From Bordetella parapertussis (lineage in GTDB: Bacteria > Pseudomonadota > Gammaproteobacteria > Burkholderiales > Burkholderiaceae_C), in contig CAMBSK010000045.1 in the NCBI GenBank assembly GCA_945870575.1, positions 1-14,607 on the forward strand: a stretch of 14,607 nucleotides of DNA, in the 5' to 3' direction. The position numbers and the translations under genes were made by a program. The notes beneath the pieces were generated by a model, which saw only the letters and a program-made list of their open reading frames with translations, searched no databases and had not been told where the DNA came from. This document shows, one piece after another, positions 1-6,829 of this stretch; position 1 is the first letter of the stretch; every line of letters starts with the position of its first letter.

Positions 1-1
1 A

Positions 2-994
2 AACGCAGCACCTGACAAAAATGTGGCGTTGAGCAATACGGTTTATAACGGTGCTGACAAAAACAATTACCGTATCGTTGATCAGCAAACGACGACTGCC
101 AGCATCACGCCCAAGGAGTTGGTGGTTAGCGGCTTGAAGGCACAGGACAAGGTGTATGACGGTAACCAAGCAGCGCAAGTCGATACCAGCAAACCGTTTG
201 CCGATAACTCGGGGCTGGTGAAGAATGATGATGTTCAAGTAAGCAGCGTGACTGGTACTTTTGCCGACAAGAATGCAGAAACTAACAAAACCGTGGCGCT
301 GAGCAAGGCGGAGTACAGCGGTGCTGACAAAAACAATTACCTGATCACAGATCAGAAAACCAGCACAGCAACTATCAAGCCTATAGCGCCTGACCCCAAG
401 GAAAACAACGGCAATATCACGCAGGTCGTTGATTCCACGCCTGTAACGCCTGAGCCTGATGTCGATGACGGCAACAACACTCAGGTCATTCATTCAAGAC
501 CTATAACGATTGATGATTCAGAGGATAACCTCGTCAACAACATACTGGTGGTGGTCACCACGCCTATAACGCCTGATGACCCCGAGGACAACACAGTTGC
601 GCAAAACTTGACGCCTGACAATGGCAGCAACAAAACTCCGTCTGATACAAGCAACACGCCAGTCCCACCGCGTGTTGACAACAAAAATAACAACGGCAAC
701 CAAGAGGGTAAGACTGACAGACCTGTAGTGATCCCGACCATCAAGGATTTACAAGCTAATCCTCTCGCCAAAATAAACAGCTTGCCTTCAGCTGACGCTC
801 AGGCCGTTAATGCTGCTACACGCTTGAGCAGTCTGGAAGATGATTACTGGTTCCTGGACTGTTTCTTCAACTCTTCACAAGAACTTAAAAAGATCAAATG
901 CGAACCAATATCGCAAAAAAAATCTCCTTCCCTAGAAATCAAAAAGTACCCGAATAAAAAACTCAGCGCCTTGAACAGTCCTTTATTGCCTTGA
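2..994 (+). CDS. C-terminal part of a YDG-repeat two-partner secretion exoprotein (TpsA-like), 5' truncated by the window edge
   Basis: The frame is already open at base 2, and the residues before the GTG at 23 continue the repeat pattern, so the true start lies outside the window. The sequence shows the end of one YDG-type repeat and a whole second one (VYDG motif near 152-163, then GTFADKN and GADKNNY), the domain type found in large filamentous-hemagglutinin-like adhesins. An acidic, Pro/Thr/Asn-rich linker of 20-residue repeats follows (from about 377), then a short basic tail with two cysteines (codons at 860 and 899). The gene lies 28 bases upstream of a TpsB transporter gene, which supports secretion by the two-partner route to the cell surface, probably as an adhesin. 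The N-terminal secretion domain cannot be seen. Base composition is AT-richer than the housekeeping genes to the right. The class is fairly sure; the ligand is unknown. Confidence 0.85.
   Translation, partial: NAAPDKNVALSNTVYNGADKNNYRIVDQQTTTASITPKELVVSGLKAQDKVYDGNQAAQVDTSKPFADNSGLVKNDDVQVSSVTGTFADKNAETNKTVALSKAEYSGADKNNYLITDQKTSTATIKPIAPDPKENNGNITQVVDSTPVTPEPDVDDGNNTQVIHSRPITIDDSEDNLVNNILVVVTTPITPDDPEDNTVAQNLTPDNGSNKTPSDTSNTPVPPRVDNKNNNGNQEGKTDRPVVIPTIKDLQANPLAKINSLPSADAQAVNAATRLSSLEDDYWFLDCFFNSSQELKKIKCEPISQKKSPSLEIKKYPNKKLSALNSPLLP
49..341 (+). repeat. YDG-domain tandem repeat, 270-base period
   Basis: The 23 bases at 49-71 are identical to those at 319-341, exactly 270 bases (90 codons) apart. 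They encode the conserved GADKNNY segment that closes each YDG repeat. The flanking codons differ but still align at protein level (VALSNTVYNGADKNNY versus VALSKAEYSGADKNNY). Further copies probably lie to the left of the window. Confidence 0.85.
377..625 (+). repeat. Degenerate 20-21 residue acidic/Pro-Thr repeats in the exoprotein linker
   Basis: Related DNA blocks begin at 377, 437, 497 and 560, giving steps of 60, 60 and 63 bases. At protein level the units start with KPIAPDP, TPVTPEP, RPITIDD and TPITPDD, each followed by an Asp/Asn-rich stretch and a hydrophobic patch (TQVVD, TQVIH, ILVVV). A partial fifth unit (LTPDNG) starts near 614. The region probably forms an extended stalk between the YDG domains and the C-terminal tail; that role is inference. 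Confidence 0.75.
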
Positions 995-1022
995 AGATTT
1001 ATCTATTGAATCTGCTTTATTC

Positions 1023-2771
1023 ATGGCCTGTTCTCGTCATATCACTTGCTGGTTCGCGCCAGGCATCATCCACTGGCCTTGGCTGCAAGCGTGGAGCGGG
1101 CTGTTGTTCTGCTTTTGCCTGCTAGGTTTTCATACCTTGGCTGTTGCTGCTGATAACAAACCCAATGCCGGCGGTTTATTGCGTGACATGCCTTTATCCC
1201 CGGGAGGCAACGATAAGAATCAGGATGTCAAAGGTTTAGACAATCCTGGCGAGACTGAATTAAGCGAATCTGAGGCCTTTGAAGTGTCCAAACTTCTGAT
1301 CAGCGGAAACACCGTTTTTGCCACAGAACAATTACATGCACTGGTCAAGTCTTTGGAGGGCACATCTTTGACGCTAGTGCAACTTGAAAAAGGCATTGAA
1401 GAAATCACTAACCTTTACAGAAGCAGCGGTTATCCTTTGGCGCGTGCGTTGATTCCCGAGCAAGTGATAGAAGATGGTGTGATTCAAGTGTTTGTTCTAG
1501 AGGCCGTCTGGGGTGACGTGCAGGTCTTTAACAGCAGCGAAGTCTTGGACCGGGTAATAGAACGTGTGGTCTTTGAATTACAACCTGGCCAACAGGTACA
1601 GCAGCAGCAACTCGACAAGGTCAGTTTGATGCTCAGCGATATTCCGGGCGTTGACCCGCATTTTTCACTGAAACCAGGACAGGTCACCGGCGCCACAGAC
1701 TTGGAAGTGCTGGCTCAGCCGACATCGCCGCTTGGGGTTGAAATGCTGTACGACAACCAGGGCAGCAAATACACCGGCCGTGAACGCATGTCTTTGGGTA
1801 TGCAGTGGAACAATCCGTTTCGCCACGGTGATGTGGTCGGCATCAATTTGTTGACCACCGGTGAACTGATGAACTACAAGCGCATCAGTTTCGAGACGCC
1901 GCTTGCTTTTCCGGGCGGGCTGGCTGGTGCGGCAGTTTCAGATTTGAATTACACGCTCGGCGACATAGCAGCCAGTACGAATGCATCTGGATCAGCCAAG
2001 CAAAACAGCATTTGGGGCAGGTATCAACTGCAGCGCAGCCAAAACAGCAACCTTGCGCTAAGAATACAGTTGGATCGAATGGAGTTGCAAGACCATCAAG
2101 GGGGCGACACCACCAAAACAGACAGAACCATCAATACTGTGAATGTCACCTTGAATGCCGACAACTCAGACCTGTGGATGGGGGGAGGCCGAAGCATGTG
2201 GAATGCCGGGCTGACATCCGGAAAGTTGGTATTTGATGATGCAAGCGCAGAAGCTGTGGATGATAAATCGGCCAAACACAAAGGCGATTTTCAACGCATC
2301 AATTTCAGTGCATCGAGGCAGCAATTCATCCGGCCGACCACCACCCTGGCATTGAATACGGATTCACAATGGGCTTTCACCAACCTGGATTCATCGCAGA
2401 AGTTTTCGCTGGGTGGTCCGCGCAGCGTGCGCGCTTATGAAGCAGGTACTTTGTCCGGGGATGGCGGCTTGTTTGTCAGTGCTGAACTGCGTGAATTACT
2501 GCCTGCGCCGGCTGCGTATTTGAATGTAAAAGGCCAATGGTTTGCATCTGTTTTTATAGAAGCCGCACGGGCCAAAATCAACCAACGACCTTGGGATACG
2601 GGTAAGAATGAAGAAAGCCTCAGCGGTGTCGGACTGGGATTCAACTGGCTGGGCCCGGATAACTGGCGCGCATCACTCAGTTGGGGGCACCCTTTGGAAT
2701 CAGTTCCTTCTGCTTACGTTAGATCCAAACGCGTCAATGCCTGGTTTGAACTGGCCAAAGGCTTTCGCTAA
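1023..2771 (+). CDS. TpsB outer-membrane transporter (ShlB/FhaC/HecB family)
   Basis: This is the transporter half of a two-partner secretion system: an outer-membrane beta-barrel that recognises the TpsA partner in the periplasm and threads it to the cell surface. The 582-residue product has a signal peptide with a likely cut after Ala43 (hydrophobic core about 27-40, VAA then DN). A ShlB-type POTRA domain lies at about 86-160 (FEVSKLLISGNTVF to QVFVLEA), with a second POTRA-like part to about 232. The C-terminal barrel region carries the conserved loop-6 motif as LGGPRSVRAYEAG (Val469-Glu473, where most relatives have VRGY). Length fits the family. It starts 28 bases after the exoprotein stop, as in hmwA-hmwB. 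No good Shine-Dalgarno precedes the ATG, so coupling is possible. The last residue is Arg rather than the usual aromatic. Partner specificity is inferred from adjacency. Confidence 0.92.
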   Translation: MACSRHITCWFAPGIIHWPWLQAWSGLLFCFCLLGFHTLAVAADNKPNAGGLLRDMPLSPGGNDKNQDVKGLDNPGETELSESEAFEVSKLLISGNTVFATEQLHALVKSLEGTSLTLVQLEKGIEEITNLYRSSGYPLARALIPEQVIEDGVIQVFVLEAVWGDVQVFNSSEVLDRVIERVVFELQPGQQVQQQQLDKVSLMLSDIPGVDPHFSLKPGQVTGATDLEVLAQPTSPLGVEMLYDNQGSKYTGRERMSLGMQWNNPFRHGDVVGINLLTTGELMNYKRISFETPLAFPGGLAGAAVSDLNYTLGDIAASTNASGSAKQNSIWGRYQLQRSQNSNLALRIQLDRMELQDHQGGDTTKTDRTINTVNVTLNADNSDLWMGGGRSMWNAGLTSGKLVFDDASAEAVDDKSAKHKGDFQRINFSASRQQFIRPTTTLALNTDSQWAFTNLDSSQKFSLGGPRSVRAYEAGTLSGDGGLFVSAELRELLPAPAAYLNVKGQWFASVFIEAARAKINQRPWDTGKNEESLSGVGLGFNWLGPDNWRASLSWGHPLESVPSAYVRSKRVNAWFELAKGFR

Positions 2772-2848
2772 CACCACTTGCTGACAAGCCTTAAGCATTT
2801 CGAAAGCAGGTTTAAACTCGCGGCTTTGCCAGCCCCGGAGAAACTGTC

Positions 2849-3568
2849 ATGGCTGAATTGCTTGACGTAAAAGACAAAGCAAGCAGCTTGCTACAACTTC
2901 AACAAACGAACCCGGATTGGCGCATAGACCAAACCGGCTTAAAAAACGCATGGGTGTTCAAAAACTTCGAGCAAGCTGTCGAATTCATGAACCGTGTTGC
3001 AGCTGTTGCCCAAGCCATGGACCACCACCCCGAATGGTCGAATGTCTATAACCGTGTGTTTGTCAAGCTGACCACGCATGATGCAGGCGGGATTACCGCA
3101 TTGGATTTTCATTTGGCTAATGCCATGCAGCAATGCGCGGCTGACATTAAGGGCCGTGATGACACGGCTGGCACCCAATCGCTTGTTCTGGACAACACAA
3201 GCGAACTGTTGCAAAACTGGGTCTCGGCATTCAACAACGAAGACTTGCACAACATCAGTCACTGTTATGCAGAAGATGCTTTACTTTGGGGAACCCACGC
3301 CACCCGTTTGATTCAAGGGCGAGAAGATGTGGCGCAATATTTCAAGACCGTGTTCGAATCCGGACGTCGCGCGCGCGCAAGTATTCTTGCGCAGCAAAGT
3401 GTTGTCGGGCAGCACAGCCGCATAGACCATGGCAGCTACAGCTTTGCTTCAACGCCTGAGACCAGGCTTATGGTGTTGACAGCGCGCTTTAGTTTTGTCT
3501 GGCAACTCAAAGCCCAGGGGTGGCAAATACAGTCGCACCATTCATCAGTCATGCCCGCAGCCGCATAA
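2849..3568 (+). CDS. Pterin-4a-carbinolamine dehydratase domain fused to a SnoaL/DUF4440-like domain
   Basis: Residues 1-100 match pterin-4a-carbinolamine dehydratase (PCD/PhhB), which recycles the 4a-hydroxytetrahydropterin left by aromatic amino acid hydroxylases. The family signature is intact: WVFKNFEQAVEFM, then MDHHPEWSNVYNRV, then THDAGG. His59, His60 and His77 fall where the three catalytic histidines belong. Residues about 115-239 look like an NTF2-fold SnoaL/DUF4440/CaMKII-association-type domain (NWVSAFNNEDL, CYAEDALLWGTH, GREDVAQYF, then antiparallel-strand-like sequence). Free-standing PCDs are about 100-120 residues, so this is a true two-domain product in one frame. The ATG has a good Shine-Dalgarno (GGAG, 2837-2840, 8-base spacing). 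No hydroxylase gene is nearby. The second domain's ligand cannot be told from sequence. PCD assignment is strong, the second domain moderately so. Confidence 0.85.
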   Translation: MAELLDVKDKASSLLQLQQTNPDWRIDQTGLKNAWVFKNFEQAVEFMNRVAAVAQAMDHHPEWSNVYNRVFVKLTTHDAGGITALDFHLANAMQQCAADIKGRDDTAGTQSLVLDNTSELLQNWVSAFNNEDLHNISHCYAEDALLWGTHATRLIQGREDVAQYFKTVFESGRRARASILAQQSVVGQHSRIDHGSYSFASTPETRLMVLTARFSFVWQLKAQGWQIQSHHSSVMPAAA

Positions 3569-3571
3569 GCC

Positions 3572-3610
3572 TTGCAGCACATTTATTAACACAAGAGCCG
3601 GATGCTGCAA
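3572..3610. repeat. Inverted repeat in the convergent intergenic gap
   Basis: TTGCAGCA at 3572-3579 and TGCTGCAA at 3603-3610 are perfect reverse complements separated by 23 bases. The repeat sits four bases after the dehydratase-fusion stop, in the 103-base gap between two convergent genes. There is no T-run on either side, so a role as intrinsic terminator is only a guess. Nothing else stands out in this gap. Confidence 0.4.
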
Positions 3611-3671
3611 ATACCAAAAGCGGCGCGACATCGCGTATGAAACTGGTCCGGGTTGAAACCCTGAATAAGTG

Positions 3672-4190
3672 TCAACGTCGGTTACTCAGCAGCAGCAGCA
3701 AATGTTGCAGCGCATGTGCCAAGGTCGCTTGACGAACTGCGGCGCGGTCACCTTCGAAATGGCATGTTTGTGCTTTGACCCAAGCGGTTTCAGCGCCCAA
3801 GGACGGGCCGGTGTCGCTAGGCAGCGCCCAGGCAAAACAGACTGTGCCTACCGGCTTGCTTTTGCTGCCGCCGCCTGGTCCGGCAATACCAGTGACGGCA
3901 AGTGCGACTTGCGCTTTGCTGCGGTTTAAGGCCCCAAGCACCATGGCTTGAGCAACTGCTTCGCTGACAGCGCCGTGTTTGTCGATCATCGCCGTGGAAA
4001 CACCGAGCATTTCATGTTTGGCGTCGTTGCTGTAGCTGACAAAGCCGCGTTCAAACCATTGGCTGGAGCCCGCCAGGTCGGTGCAATGGGCGGCAATCAT
4101 GCCGCCGGTGCAGCTTTCTGCTGTACTCAGCAGCCAGCCGCGTTGCAGCAGTTGAGCGGCCAAGGGTTGGATGTCGGAAAGTGTATTCAT
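3672..4190 (-). CDS. pncC: Nicotinamide-nucleotide amidohydrolase (stand-alone CinA C-terminal domain)
   Basis: The 172-residue product matches the PncC/CinA-C family, which deamidates nicotinamide mononucleotide to nicotinate mononucleotide in the cytosolic NAD salvage cycle. The family signatures are AESCTGG (24-30, with the nucleophile Ser26) and TGIAGPGGGSKSKPVGTV (100-117). The N-terminal CinA domain is absent, as in the short E. coli-type PncC. The start at 4190 is chosen because its ATG overlaps the pgpA stop as ATGA. The frame is open 13 codons further upstream, but that extension would run into pgpA and matches nothing in the family. It is last in the apaG-thiL-pgpA-pncC operon. The tail contains five consecutive leucines encoded by a short CTG run, probably the end of the last helix. 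Confidence 0.92.
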   Translation of the reverse strand: MNTLSDIQPLAAQLLQRGWLLSTAESCTGGMIAAHCTDLAGSSQWFERGFVSYSNDAKHEMLGVSTAMIDKHGAVSEAVAQAMVLGALNRSKAQVALAVTGIAGPGGGSKSKPVGTVCFAWALPSDTGPSLGAETAWVKAQTCHFEGDRAAVRQATLAHALQHLLLLLSNRR

Positions 4191-4696
4191 CGTGTGGCCT
4201 GCCACAGTGAAATACACAGCAGCGTGCAAAAAGCAGCCACCAGATCGTCAAACATGATGCCCCAACCGCCGCGCCAGCCCAGGCCGTGGAAATGGCGGTC
4301 TGCCCAGCCGACAGGTCCGGGTTTGACTGCATCAAAAAACCGGAAAAGCACAAATGCAATGAACTGGCCCCATAGGCCTACCGGCATCCATAGCCAGAGA
4401 ATCAACCAGAAGGCAACAATTTCGTCCCACACGATGGCGCTGGGGTCTTGCACTTGCATGTGTTGAGCAGTCACGGTGCAGGCCCACCAGCCGATGGGCA
4501 AAGACAATGCGATCAATAAGCCGATATCGGTAGCACTCATGAACAAAGTCATGAGGTCGAAAGAGGCCCAGGCCCACAGTGTTCCCACTGTGCCGGGTGC
4601 TTTGGGGCTGAGCCCGGAGCCGAAACCCATGGCCAGCACATGGGCCGGGTGCGACCACATAAAGCGGGCAGCGTTCCATTGCACAGACATACTCAT
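4187..4696 (-). CDS. pgpA: Phosphatidylglycerophosphatase A
   Basis: PgpA removes the phosphate from phosphatidylglycerol phosphate in the inner membrane, the last step to phosphatidylglycerol. The 169-residue product shows the family signature FGSGLSPKAPGTVGTL (25-40), then DPSAIVWDEIVAFW (84-97) with metal-binding-type acidic residues Asp84, Asp91 and Glu92, then FRFFDAVKPGPVGWADR (118-134) and GIMFDDLVAAF (146-156). Hydrophobic stretches at about 43-73, 94-120 and 148-164 fit membrane helices. The ATG at 4696 follows a good Shine-Dalgarno (GAAGG on the minus strand, 4707-4703) inside the end of thiL, 9 bases after the thiL stop. The second Met, two codons in, is a possible alternative. The stop overlaps the pncC start by 4 bases. 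The thiL-pgpA neighbourhood is common in proteobacteria. Confidence 0.95.
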   Translation of the reverse strand: MSMSVQWNAARFMWSHPAHVLAMGFGSGLSPKAPGTVGTLWAWASFDLMTLFMSATDIGLLIALSLPIGWWACTVTAQHMQVQDPSAIVWDEIVAFWLILWLWMPVGLWGQFIAFVLFRFFDAVKPGPVGWADRHFHGLGWRGGWGIMFDDLVAAFCTLLCISLWQATR

Positions 4697-4705
4697 GCGT
4701 GACCT

Positions 4706-5671
4706 TCAGCTGGAAAAATGGTCAAAGGACACAAAGCGGCGGGAGATCGGCACGCCGTGAATATCCATCACCTGTAAGCCCTGTCCGGCGCTGATGCGGC
4801 CTATGCAAGTCACCGGCACATCGCAATCATTGGCGGCTTCCTGTACAGCTGGCGCTTGGTTGGGTGCCGCGGTAAACAACAGTTCATAGTCGTCGCCACC
4901 GGCCAGCGCCATGTCCAGGCGGCGCGACATAGGCAAACTTTGCAAAGCGGGGCTGATGGCGGCGCTGTCAGCCACCCAGCCGGTGGTCAGCACGGCGCCA
5001 ACCCCCGAGGCTTTCATGATGTGTCCCAGATCCCCGACCAAGCCATCGCTGATATCAATACACGCGTTGGCAATGCCACGCAGCGCCAAGCCGAGGGAAA
5101 CACGCGGCTGCGGTTGCTCCATGCGTAAACGCGCAGTTTCAAATAATTCAGTGTCCAGGCTAAGCGAGCCACGGAAAACCTCCAGCGCCAATCTGGCGTC
5201 TCCCACTGTGCCGCTGACATAAATATCGTCACCCGCTTGGGCCGCACCGCGCAGCAAAGCGTCACCCGGCGGGACTTCGCCGAACACGGTGATGCAAATA
5301 GTCAGAGGGCCTTGGGTGGTGTCGCCGCCTATAAGTTCGCAGCCGTGAGCATCGGCCAGCAAAAAAAGACCGTGCGAAAAACCTTGTAACCAGGCTTCGT
5401 CAATTCGCGGCAGTGACAATGCCAACGTAAAAGCCAGAGGACGTGCGCCGCAGGCTGCCAAGTCGCTCAGGTTGACGGCCAAGGCTTTGTGTCCAAGGCG
5501 TTGAGGCGCCACTGTACTGAGGAAATGCCGACCCTCGACCAGCATGTCGCTGGAGACTGCCAATTGCATGCCAGTCTGCGGCTGCCAAAGCGCGCAATCG
5601 TCGCCGACACCAGTCACCGCACGGCGCGCAGGGCGTGTGAAATAACGGGCGATCAGGTCAAATTCACCCAT
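4706..5671 (-). CDS. thiL: Thiamine-monophosphate kinase
   Basis: ThiL phosphorylates thiamine monophosphate with ATP to give thiamine diphosphate, the last step of the cofactor pathway in the cytosol. The 321-residue length is typical. Visible family motifs are GVGDDCA (21-27), SSDMLVEGRHF (40-50, metal/phosphate site), LIGGDTT in the middle, CIDISDGLVGDLGHI, and LAGGDDYELLFTAAP towards the end, closing with a SFDHFSS tail like the usual GYDHF. These are the aminoimidazole-ribotide-synthetase-type ATP and metal sites. The ATG at 5671 is 5 bases after the apaG stop and has no strong Shine-Dalgarno, so translation is probably coupled. It is second in the minus-strand operon. Confidence 0.96.
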   Translation of the reverse strand: MGEFDLIARYFTRPARRAVTGVGDDCALWQPQTGMQLAVSSDMLVEGRHFLSTVAPQRLGHKALAVNLSDLAACGARPLAFTLALSLPRIDEAWLQGFSHGLFLLADAHGCELIGGDTTQGPLTICITVFGEVPPGDALLRGAAQAGDDIYVSGTVGDARLALEVFRGSLSLDTELFETARLRMEQPQPRVSLGLALRGIANACIDISDGLVGDLGHIMKASGVGAVLTTGWVADSAAISPALQSLPMSRRLDMALAGGDDYELLFTAAPNQAPAVQEAANDCDVPVTCIGRISAGQGLQVMDIHGVPISRRFVSFDHFSS

Positions 5672-5676
5672 GCCAT

Positions 5677-6069
5677 TTAATGAATCTGGCGTTTGCTGCC
5701 GCTGTCACTCAGTGCATCCAGTACAAACATGGGAATATCGACTTCAAACTTTTCGCCGTCCACCGCCACGCAAAAGAAACTGCCGTGCATGGTGCCGGTA
5801 GGTGTGCGCAAACGCGTGCCACTGGTGTATTCAAAGCTTTCACCGGGTTGCAGCAAAGGCTGATGGCCGACCACGCCCAGGCCTTTGACTTTTTCATGCA
5901 AGCCTTCCGCATCATTGATATGCCAAGTGCGGGAAATCAATTGAGCCGCCATATTGCCGCTGTTGTGGATAAGCACCGTGTAAGAGAAGGCGAACAACCC
6001 GTCTTGCGGGCTGGATTGTTCCGGCAGGTAATTCGGCGTGACCTCCACGCTGAGTTTATAAGTTGGCAT
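5677..6069 (-). CDS. apaG: ApaG protein
   Basis: ApaG is a small immunoglobulin-like beta-sandwich protein, often associated with metal and nucleotide (Ap4A-linked) phenotypes; its molecular role is not settled. The 130-residue product has the family core: [68 protein letters not shown] and a C-terminal VDIPMFVLD. The start at 6069 (MPTYKLSV) matches the common betaproteobacterial start and has a weak GGA about 9 bases upstream. A TTG three codons further up is less likely. It leads the apaG-thiL-pgpA-pncC operon and is divergent from rpe. Confidence 0.94.
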   Translation of the reverse strand: MPTYKLSVEVTPNYLPEQSSPQDGLFAFSYTVLIHNSGNMAAQLISRTWHINDAEGLHEKVKGLGVVGHQPLLQPGESFEYTSGTRLRTPTGTMHGSFFCVAVDGEKFEVDIPMFVLDALSDSGSKRQIH

Positions 6070-6127
6070 GGGCAGCAATTCCGGTCAAAATCTTCAAGAA
6101 CCTGATTCTGACACCATAATCACCACC
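6070..6127. promoter_or_regulatory. Short divergent promoter region between apaG and rpe
   Basis: Only 58 bases separate the two divergent starts. On the plus strand CATAAT at 6115-6120 is a plausible -10 for rpe, with no convincing -35. On the minus strand the overlapping GATTAT is a possible -10 for apaG. No operator is recognisable. The assignment rests on position and one near-consensus hexamer. Confidence 0.35.
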
Positions 6128-6811
6128 ATGACCACCCAATACCGTATCGCTCCCTCCATCCTCTCCGCCGATTTCGCCCGATTGGGCGAAGAGGTGAAAA
6201 ATGTTGTCGCCGCCGGTGCCGACTGGATTCACTTTGATGTCATGGACAACCACTATGTCCCCAACCTCACTTTCGGCCCCATGGTGTGTCAGGCTTTGAA
6301 GCCTCATGCCAAAACCCCGGCCGGGGTGGCTGTGCCTATCGATGTGCATTTGATGGTGCAACCTGTGGACGCGTTGGCGGCAGCGTTTGCCCAAGCTGGC
6401 GCCGACCTCATCAGCTTTCACCCGGATGCATCCGCCCACGCACACCGCAGCGTGCAAGCCATCAAGGCCGCAGGGTGTCAAGCCGGCGTGGTCTTTAATC
6501 CGGCTGAGCCGCTGGATGTGCTGGATTGGCTGATCGAGGACGTAGACCTGATTTTGATCATGAGCGTCAACCCCGGTTTTGGCGGACAAAGCTTCATCGA
6601 CTCGGCCTTGCGCAAGGTAGAGCACGCAGCCAAACGCATTCAGTCCAGCGGCCGCAACATTCGCCTGGAAGTCGATGGCGGCATCAAGCCCGACAATATT
6701 CGATCAGTAGCGAATGCCGGTGCCGACACTTTCGTGGCCGGCAGCGCCATTTTTGGCAAGCCTGATTACAAAGCAGTGATTGACCAGATGCGCCATTCAC
6801 TGGCTGAATGA
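6128..6811 (+). CDS. rpe: Ribulose-phosphate 3-epimerase
   Basis: Rpe interconverts D-ribulose-5-phosphate and D-xylulose-5-phosphate in the cytosolic pentose-phosphate pathway. From the ATG at 6128 the product is 227 residues, the usual size. The TIM-barrel motifs are all present: [16 protein letters not shown] (7-22), [17 protein letters not shown] (35-51; metal-site residues His35 and Asp37), DVHLMV (72-77, His74), [10 protein letters not shown] in the phosphate-binding half, and [10 protein letters not shown] with the second acid at Asp183. An in-frame ATG at 6068 exists, but the extra 20 residues do not resemble the family and would overlap the apaG start. No Shine-Dalgarno precedes 6128. 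It is followed after 18 bases by the DUF1566 gene and then by gph. Confidence 0.95.
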   Translation: MTTQYRIAPSILSADFARLGEEVKNVVAAGADWIHFDVMDNHYVPNLTFGPMVCQALKPHAKTPAGVAVPIDVHLMVQPVDALAAAFAQAGADLISFHPDASAHAHRSVQAIKAAGCQAGVVFNPAEPLDVLDWLIEDVDLILIMSVNPGFGGQSFIDSALRKVEHAAKRIQSSGRNIRLEVDGGIKPDNIRSVANAGADTFVAGSAIFGKPDYKAVIDQMRHSLAE

Positions 6812-6829
6812 TTTTCATCAAAGGACACC

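Noticed and set aside
2772..2848. Terminator or promoter between tpsB and the dehydratase fusion gene.
   Set aside because: Only a tiny CTTG/CAAG hairpin and weak hexamers without correct spacing are seen; not enough to call.
3650..3661. GGGTT/AACCC inverted repeat as a terminator of the convergent genes.
   Set aside because: Only a 2-4 base loop, short stem and no T-run; not convincing.
3687..3700. CAG trinucleotide run as a microsatellite.
   Set aside because: It is four units encoding the leucine run at the end of PncC; too short to suggest slippage-based variation.
6068..6127. Longer rpe start at 6068.
   Set aside because: It overlaps the apaG start codon, adds 20 residues unlike the family, and has no ribosome site; the family-like beginning is at 6128.
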